From Candidatus Woesearchaeota archaeon (lineage in GTDB: Archaea; Nanobdellota; Nanobdellia; Woesearchaeales; ARS49): DNA of 6,774 nt. A program made the position numbers and the translations under genes. The notes under the pieces are model-generated. The model did no database searches, was not told the origin of the DNA, and saw only the letters and a list, made by a program, of their open reading frames with translations. The DNA lies in the NCBI GenBank assembly GCA_016203425.1, contig JACQMU010000074.1:1-6774 (forward strand), written 5' to 3'. Positions 1 to 3,736 of this stretch are shown in pieces (the first letter of the stretch is position 1; each line of letters starts with the position of its first letter).

Positions 1-1
1 A

Positions 2-64
2 ATTGTAATAAAAGGACAAGAACTAATCATAGAGGTGCTCGCAAATGCCGCAAATAGGGAATAA
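2..64 (+). CDS. 3' end of a probable MNT-type nucleotidyltransferase (partial)
   Basis: An open frame enters from the left edge and stops at TAA 62-64, giving a tail that reads IVIKGQELIIEVLANAANRE. It overlaps the start of the next gene by 20 nt, as expected for translationally coupled partners. A short hydrophobic/charged tail containing 'IVIKGQEL' resembles the last strand and helix of minimal nucleotidyltransferases (MNT), which are commonly encoded just before HEPN-domain proteins. The catalytic GSxxxG...DxD region would lie outside the window, so the assignment rests on the tail and on the HEPN gene that follows. It could instead be the end of an unrelated protein. Confidence 0.45.
   Translation: MVIKGQELIIEVLANAANRE
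32..37 (+). promoter_or_regulatory. Shine-Dalgarno site of the HEPN gene
   Basis: GAGGTG lies 7 nt before the ATG at 45 and matches the core of the archaeal anti-Shine-Dalgarno complement (GGAGGTGAT). It lies inside the end of the upstream gene. This fits an internal operon gene started by ribosome binding, in contrast to the apparently leaderless first genes elsewhere in the window. It supports ATG 45 as the true start. Confidence 0.6.
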
Positions 65-557
65 ACTCACATGGTGCCTGAACAAAGCAAAAAAAGAGTT
101 AGCAGAAACAAACAAGCACAGAGGACTAGTACAACTTGCACCAAACACAGAACTTGCATACCAACACGTAACAAAAGCAGAACACAACCTCAAAGCAATC
201 GATTACTTTACAAAAGGAGGATTCAGCGACTGGAGCATCAGCGCCGGATTTTACTCACTATACCACTGCTTCCTAGCACTACTAGCCAAAAACGGCTATG
301 AATCAAGAAACCAAGAATGCACAATAGCGGCAATCGAACACTTAACAGAACAAAAGAAAATAATGTTAGACCAAAAATTCATAGACGCACTCAAACAATA
401 CAATGAAGCCAAACACGCAGAAACAACGGTCATCGAACTACGCGAACAACTACAATACGGCATCAGCCTACAAGCACAAACACAACAATTACAAAAACTC
501 AAACAATTATGCAAAGAAGCAATCTATGACACAAAAGAATCACTAGCAAAGAAATAA
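45..557 (+). CDS. HEPN-domain protein, probable partner of the upstream nucleotidyltransferase
   Basis: This 170-residue, largely helical cytoplasmic protein fits the HEPN fold. Residues 38-58 form the first helix (AYQHVTKAEHNLKAIDYF). Residues 62-82 hold the diagnostic 'DWSISAGFYSLYHCFLALL' core. GYESRNQECT follows at 84-93, and the 'LREQLQY' motif of the last helices sits at 132-138. A Lys/Gln-rich helical tail completes it. HEPN proteins paired with MNT nucleotidyltransferases act as RNase toxins held in check by AMPylation, or as substrate-binding partners. The canonical RNase signature Rx4-6H is not visible: R88-N89 is followed by no His until residue 99. RNA cleavage therefore cannot be claimed. 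The start is supported by a Shine-Dalgarno site and by overlap with the preceding gene. Codons are strongly A/C-rich (ACA, CAA, AAC). Confidence 0.8.
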   Translation: MPQIGNKLTWCLNKAKKELAETNKHRGLVQLAPNTELAYQHVTKAEHNLKAIDYFTKGGFSDWSISAGFYSLYHCFLALLAKNGYESRNQECTIAAIEHLTEQKKIMLDQKFIDALKQYNEAKHAETTVIELREQLQYGISLQAQTQQLQKLKQLCKEAIYDTKESLAKK

Positions 558-597
558 ATGGATATTTCTACACAATCTTGTGTACGTGAATACATAA

Positions 598-735
598 ACG
601 CAGCACGAACGCCACAAAAGACACAAAATACAATACGAAATCAGTGTGAGCGCCAAACAAAATTTAGCACAAACCATCCTACAAAGAGCAGAAGAATTCG
701 TGGCGGAAATAAGAAGAATACTGAAACAACCATAG
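598..735 (+). pseudogene. Decayed second HEPN gene, C-terminal fragment
   Basis: In the frame starting at 598 and stopping at TAG 733-735, the translation contains HKRHKIQYEIS followed by a helix ending EEFVAEIRRILKQP. It aligns without gaps to the last 37 or so residues of the HEPN protein at 45-557 (ELREQLQYGIS...KESL), sharing R, QY, IS, A, two Q, E and the final L. The frame has no start codon: TAA at 595-597 closes it upstream, and nothing resembling the HEPN core precedes it. An ATG at 558, directly after the upstream stop, opens a different frame that runs to 758 but gives a product with no recognisable features. The simplest reading is the remnant of a tandem HEPN copy that lost its N-terminal part. 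Confidence 0.5.
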
Positions 736-750
736 TACAACTCAGAAGAT

Positions 751-767
751 TTGTTTAAGTTTTCTCT
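751..767 (+). terminator. Possible oligo-T terminator of the HEPN operon
   Basis: A T-rich stretch (TTGTTTAAGTTTTCTCTT) lies between the HEPN remnant and the convergent M23 stop codon. Archaeal RNA polymerase terminates at such T-rich tracts without needing a hairpin. A palindrome, CGAGTTTACTCG, follows at 771-782. The assignment rests only on composition and position. Confidence 0.35.
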
Positions 768-775
768 TGACGAGT

Positions 776-1306
776 TTACTCGAATTCTATTTCTATACTT
801 TCCCAGTCTTCTTCTTTAGCACCATATCTTTGAAAAACGACGAAGTGGAGATGGGGTTCTGTAGAATAACCTGTGTTTCCGCTCAAACCAATCACTTGAC
901 CATTTTGAACAGTTTGGCCTTTTTTCACTAAGATTCCTTGATGTTTTAGGTGAACATACTGAGAAAATTCATTGTCTTCATGCTGGAGAGTTATGTAATT
1001 GGCTTCATTCGCCAATTTTGGATCGTTACCACCTGTTTTTGAATTTTTCTTGTAGTCTACCACAATACCATCTCTGGCAGCCAGAACCGGACTGTCTTCT
1101 GGCATCACAAAATCTATTGCAAATTTTAGCTTCCCGTAATGAACTTTTGTATCAGAAACAGCCTGTGCCTGAGCTTCCTTTCGAAAGGGCAATCCATACT
1201 TGTATTTTGATCGCGCCATACTGTAAAAAGCGAATAAAGTATATAAAAATCCATCGATGAACTTCAGTTTTTCTTCTTCAAGTTTAGATATTGCTTCAAC
1301 AATCAT
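776..1306 (-). CDS. M23 (LytM/lysostaphin-type) zinc metallopeptidase domain protein
   Basis: The 176-residue protein carries a full M23 catalytic domain at about residues 38-160. Visible motifs are H56 and D65 (zinc ligands, in an H-x8-D arrangement as in 'SH...YAIDF' members), 'PVLAARDGIVV' at 73-83, H119 in 'QYVHL', 'VKKGQTVQNGQVIGLSGNTGYS' around 127-148, and the H152-L-H154 motif in PHLHF. All the zinc and catalytic histidines expected are present, so it should be active. Family members cut short peptide cross-links, in bacteria mostly those of peptidoglycan. Residues 17-29 are hydrophobic and could be a weak membrane or export segment. A shorter start at Met30 (1219) would leave just the domain. 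ATG 1306 is preferred because a TATA-like box lies about 29 nt upstream. Its codon use lacks the strong A/C skew of the surrounding genes. Confidence 0.88.
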   Translation of the reverse strand: MIVEAISKLEEEKLKFIDGFLYTLFAFYSMARSKYKYGLPFRKEAQAQAVSDTKVHYGKLKFAIDFVMPEDSPVLAARDGIVVDYKKNSKTGGNDPKLANEANYITLQHEDNEFSQYVHLKHQGILVKKGQTVQNGQVIGLSGNTGYSTEPHLHFVVFQRYGAKEEDWESIEIEFE

Positions 1307-1330
1307 TCACGCAAATTGTCAAACTAAAAG

Positions 1331-1340
1331 TAAATATACA
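1331..1340 (-). promoter_or_regulatory. TATA box for the M23 gene
   Basis: On the minus strand TGTATATTTA has its TATATTTA core centred 28.5 nt before the ATG at 1306. Archaeal transcription starts about 25 nt downstream of the TATA centre, so the mRNA would be leaderless or nearly so. No Shine-Dalgarno sequence is seen before the ATG, which agrees. Confidence 0.5.
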
Positions 1341-1377
1341 ACCACCACTTTCTAATCAAACAGATTCTTGCACCACC

Positions 1378-1384
1378 AAAAAAA
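1378..1384 (-). terminator. Oligo-T run, probable terminator for ferredoxin transcription
   Basis: The minus strand has seven consecutive T residues here, about 175 nt after the ferredoxin stop and about 40 nt before the M23 TATA box. This is where a transcript from the ferredoxin promoter would be expected to end. A short hairpin with 5-bp stems at 1411-1415 and 1422-1426 (loop 1416-1421) lies 27 nt before it. Archaeal intrinsic termination depends mainly on the T-tract. Confidence 0.4.
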
Positions 1385-1432
1385 GTGTAAATGCTTACGA
1401 AGAGGGTGCCGCCTCCGATGTGAGGCTTATGT

Positions 1433-1558
1433 TCACATACTATCAACTTTCTCAATCTTCTTTGTCGTATAATACGCCTGCCTACGACGATCAAAATCAG
1501 CAGGATGGCGTGTTGCTTGAACATACGCTATCACTGCACCCTTGAAGAAAGAATGCTT
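1433..1558 (-). other. Unrecognised 41-codon reading frame after the ferredoxin stop
   Basis: Directly after the ferredoxin TGA, and in the same frame, 41 sense codons precede the next stop at 1435-1433. The translation (for example IAYVQATRHPADFDRRRQAY) has a protein-like mix of residues. The only plausible start is GTG at 1534, which would give 33 residues, with GGGTG two bases upstream, too close to be a normal ribosome site. It may be a small protein, the end of a decayed gene, a former C-terminal extension of the ferredoxin, or chance. I recognise no family. The remaining sequence down to 1341 holds a small hairpin, a T7 run and no gene that I can see. Confidence 0.25.
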
Positions 1559-1843
1559 TCATAGTGTCAGAAACTCATCAATAATCTTTTTAGTGTCATC
1601 AACACAAACTTTTTTGAAAAACACACCTTCAGGATAAATCACAATCGTGGGCCCTTCTGCACAATGCCCCAAACATTTTGTTTTTGTCACGTTAAACTCA
1701 TGCACGAGGCCATTATTATTAATGTGCTCTCTCAAAATACGCAAGATTTCAGTGCTGTTTCTTTTTGCACAACAGTCACCAGAATCGCGTTCATTAATGC
1801 ACACAAAAATATGGTGCTTGTACTTCTTGTTGATTTGCTCCAC
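1559..1843 (-). CDS. Thioredoxin-like [2Fe-2S] ferredoxin
   Basis: The protein of 94 residues matches the small thioredoxin-fold (2Fe-2S) ferredoxin family. It shows 'HHIFVCINER' at 10-19 with C15, 'GDCCAKRNS' with C24/C25, 'TKCLGHCAEGP' at 55-65 with C57 and C61, and 'IVIYPEGVFF' at 67-76. C15, C25 (or C24), C57 and C61 are the likely cluster ligands, in the family's C-x(8-12)-C...C-x3-C spacing; C80 is extra. It is a soluble electron carrier whose partner is not encoded nearby. The frame extends upstream to TTG 1897, but no ATG exists in it. GTG 1843 is chosen because it gives the usual family N-terminus just before 'YKHHIFVC' and lies 27.5 nt from a TATA box, which implies a leaderless transcript. 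The residues upstream of it (frame from 1897) would cover the promoter. Confidence 0.85.
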   Translation of the reverse strand: MEQINKKYKHHIFVCINERDSGDCCAKRNSTEILRILREHINNNGLVHEFNVTKTKCLGHCAEGPTIVIYPEGVFFKKVCVDDTKKIIDEFLTL

Positions 1844-1866
1844 AACACTGCCAAAAATAACACAAC

Positions 1867-1874
1867 ATTTAAAA
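1867..1874. promoter_or_regulatory. Shared bidirectional TATA box
   Basis: ATTTAAAA on the plus strand reads TTTTAAAT on the minus strand. Its centre (1870.5) is exactly 27.5 nt from the ATG at 1898 and exactly 27.5 nt from the ferredoxin GTG at 1843. Both spacings suit a leaderless archaeal transcript. A-rich sequence flanks the box on the upstream side for the minus direction (AAAAAAGATTAG), resembling a BRE. There is no other obvious TATA box between the two starts, so this one probably drives both genes. Confidence 0.55.
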
Positions 1875-1897
1875 CTAATCTTTTTTAAGAATGACAA

Positions 1898-2476
1898 ATG
1901 TTTGACAAAAAAACAGCAATGTCCTTATTTATTGCAGCCATCATGATACTAAGCGTACTGGGATTTGTACTTGTAGATAATGGCGGCGACAATTTAAAAC
2001 AAAAATATGGAGAACACACTTTTTTACGGCTGCCACAAGGATGGAGAACAACCATCAACGGACAACAATTTGTTTTTAATTATTTCCCAGAACAACTGGA
2101 AGACATAAAACTGCCCACTAACACAACTGCATTAAAAGAAAGCCCAATCATAGCATTCAGTTATGACCCAAACAACAGGTACGCAGAAGATTTAGGCGCA
2201 CTACAATATTATTTTGAGACAACAGTCACCAACAAACAACGATACGTCCAACGCGGGCTAACAAACACAACAACATACACAACACTACCAGAAATAACCT
2301 GCAAAAACGCAACACAACAACTGCCAGTCATTGTTTTAAACCTCAACACAAAACTCAACGCAACAGACATTCATTACAAAAACAACTGCCTAACAATCAC
2401 CGCAGACCGAGCACAAGAACTCTACACAACAACAGACAGGTTAATATACTCCTTCCTTGGAATAATGCAACCATGA
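1898..2476 (+). CDS. Membrane-anchored extracytoplasmic protein, paralogue of the next gene
   Basis: A 192-residue protein of unknown function. Residues 3-7 are charged, residues 8-27 form one transmembrane helix, and about 165 residues then follow, probably outside the cell. The outside part contains 'PIIAFSYDPNNRYAEDLGAL' at about 83-102, 'EITCKNATQQLPVIVLNL' at 132-149 with C135, 'NNCLTITA' with C164, and a last helix, 'DRLIYSFLGIMQP'. The two cysteines may form a disulfide. The same order of elements occurs in the following gene, so the two are diverged tandem duplicates. Similar proteins recur in Woesearchaeota-like genomes, as far as I recall. ATG 1898 is supported by the TATA spacing; ATG 1919 (Met8) is an alternative. 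It is the first gene of a three-gene overlapping operon. Several N-x-T/S sequons (N75, N122, N137, N154) fit an exported protein. Confidence 0.75.
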   Translation: MFDKKTAMSLFIAAIMILSVLGFVLVDNGGDNLKQKYGEHTFLRLPQGWRTTINGQQFVFNYFPEQLEDIKLPTNTTALKESPIIAFSYDPNNRYAEDLGALQYYFETTVTNKQRYVQRGLTNTTTYTTLPEITCKNATQQLPVIVLNLNTKLNATDIHYKNNCLTITADRAQELYTTTDRLIYSFLGIMQP

Positions 2477-3132
2477 CCGAAACAACACAAAACGACAAAC
2501 TGCAAAACATCTTTGTCATCTGCACAACAATTGTCGTGATATTATTTTTGTTAGCAGTATTCTTTGGAGTAAAGTACTACCACCAGCCAAAACCAACAGA
2601 AACAAAAAACTACGGCGCATTCAAATTCATAAAACAAGATGTTATATGGTACATGAACTGGCAACGAGCAGGCAACACCTACAAAATAGGGCTCAAATAC
2701 ACCCCAGATGAAACAGAAGACATTCCAATCGTAGGAGAACTCAACAACAGCTTCAACAAAAAAAACAAAATCTACATTGCATTTGACCCATTCTCAGGCA
2801 ACAAAAGCTTCAAATATTTAGCACACGCAGCATCGGAACTAACAACACAACTAACAGGGCCATTAGGACGAGAAGCAGTAGCAGCATGCACGCGAGGCGA
2901 ACAAACAGACGCATGCAAAGAACGACCAGTAGTAACGTGCGACAACAAAGAATTAAACATCATCATACTCAAAGAAGCAGAACCAACACACATAAAACTC
3001 AGCGGCACATGCATCATCATCCAAGGCAAAGAAAATGAATTATTAAGAGCACTTGAAAAAGCACTGTACACATGGTTCGGCATAATCAAAAACCCAATCA
3101 TACCAGTACCACCGGAATTAGCCAATGAATGA
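2473..3132 (+). CDS. Membrane-anchored extracytoplasmic protein, second paralogue
   Basis: This 219-residue protein begins inside the previous gene's stop (ATGA, 4-nt overlap), which implies coupled translation. Residues 13-35 form a transmembrane helix and the rest is probably outside. Elements matching the upstream paralogue, in order: 'YGAFKF' (47-52; YGEHTF upstream), 'YTPDETEDIPI' (76-86; YFPEQLEDIKL), 'KIYIAFDP' (99-106; PIIAFSYDP), 'VTCDN' with C156 (ITCKN), 'GTCIIIQG' with C180 (NNCLTITA), and 'ALYTWFGIIKNP' (LIYSFLGIMQP). C139 and C148 form an extra pair that the first copy lacks. The C156-C180 pair is therefore the conserved one. Function is unknown; two non-identical copies side by side suggest a heteromeric surface complex. 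Confidence 0.75.
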   Translation: MTETTQNDKLQNIFVICTTIVVILFLLAVFFGVKYYHQPKPTETKNYGAFKFIKQDVIWYMNWQRAGNTYKIGLKYTPDETEDIPIVGELNNSFNKKNKIYIAFDPFSGNKSFKYLAHAASELTTQLTGPLGREAVAACTRGEQTDACKERPVVTCDNKELNIIILKEAEPTHIKLSGTCIIIQGKENELLRALEKALYTWFGIIKNPIIPVPPELANE

Positions 3133-3727
3133 ACACTATTACACAGAAGAACCAACCAGCAAATTAGTAACAGAACAAATAACCTTCAGAATAAACGAAA
3201 CAGAACTAAAACTCACCACTGCATCAGGCGTATTCTCAAGAAAAAAAATTGATTTAGGAACCAAAATACTCATTGAAAATATAGAAATAAAGAAAAACAC
3301 AAAAGTTCTTGACTTAGGATGCGGCTATGGGATTATTGGAATCAGCATAGCAAAAATAATTCCTGACACCAAAGTTGTGCTCACTGACGCCAACAAACGA
3401 GCAACACAATTAGCAAAACAAAACGCAAAACAAAACAATGTTACTGTTGATGTAAGAACAGGAAATTCGTATGAAACAGTTGCAGGAGAAACGTTCGACT
3501 ACATACTGCTCAACCCGCCACAAACAGCAGGCAGAAAAATATGCTTTCAACTCATTGAACACGCACCACAACACTTAAACAAACAAGGAGTTTTTTACCT
3601 CGTTGCACGACATAAAAAAGGCGGAGCCGTACTGGAAGCAAAGATGAAAGAAACATTTGGCAATGCAGAAACCGTAGCACGAGAAAGTGGGTTTAGAGTT
3701 TACAAAAGCACCAAACAAAAAGACTGA
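3125..3727 (+). CDS. Class I SAM-dependent methyltransferase, MJ0882/RsmC-like
   Basis: This 200-residue Rossmann-fold methyltransferase closely follows the archaeal MJ0882 type (MTS domain, related to the rRNA guanine-N2 methyltransferase RsmC). It shows 'HYYTEEPTS' at 4-12, 'TASGVFSRKKIDLGTKIL' at 32-49, motif I 'VLDLGCGYGIIGI' at 61-73, the acidic ribose-binding residue D88 in 'LTDANKRA', the catalytic 'NPPQTAG' at 130-136, and a C-terminal 'FGNAETVARESGFRV'. The NPP motif is typical of enzymes methylating an exocyclic amine of a base, so rRNA or tRNA guanine-N2 is the expected target; the exact base is not known. The length is close to MJ0882 as I recall it. The start ATG overlaps the previous gene by 8 nt, so it is the third gene of the operon. 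It ends 9 nt from the convergent hydrolase. Confidence 0.88.
   Translation: MNEHYYTEEPTSKLVTEQITFRINETELKLTTASGVFSRKKIDLGTKILIENIEIKKNTKVLDLGCGYGIIGISIAKIIPDTKVVLTDANKRATQLAKQNAKQNNVTVDVRTGNSYETVAGETFDYILLNPPQTAGRKICFQLIEHAPQHLNKQGVFYLVARHKKGGAVLEAKMKETFGNAETVARESGFRVYKSTKQKD
3717..3721 (-). terminator. Possible T-tract terminator of the hydrolase gene
   Basis: Reading the minus strand past the hydrolase stop, a TTTTT run within TCTTTTTGTTTGG begins about 16 nt downstream. It lies inside the 3' end of the convergent methyltransferase gene, so the two mRNAs would overlap in antisense. The evidence is the T-tract and its position only. Confidence 0.3.
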
Positions 3728-3736
3728 ACAAACACA

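Noticed and set aside
558..758. 66-residue reading frame starting immediately after the HEPN stop
   Set aside because: Its product is a low-complexity Thr/Asn/Gln/Lys mix with no recognisable domain, while the +1 frame over the same bases clearly resembles a HEPN tail.
1324..1524. 66-codon minus-strand frame with a hydrophobic N-terminus
   Set aside because: It runs across the T7 run, the hairpin and the M23 TATA box, and its Ile/Arg-rich composition looks like a shadow of a neighbouring frame.
1291..1545. 84-codon plus-strand frame opposite the M23 5' region and the intergenic stretch
   Set aside because: It covers the M23 promoter and start on the other strand and shows no protein-family features.
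1307..1558. tRNA or other structured RNA gene in the intergenic region
   Set aside because: No cloverleaf, GG-TTCRA-type T-arm or CCA-proximal stem was found on either strand; only one 5-bp hairpin at 1411-1426 is visible.
1844..1897. Upstream extension of the ferredoxin to TTG 1897
   Set aside because: It begins with a rare TTG, would abut the divergent ATG, and would place the TATA box inside the coding sequence. The family normally starts shortly before the 'HIFVC' strand.
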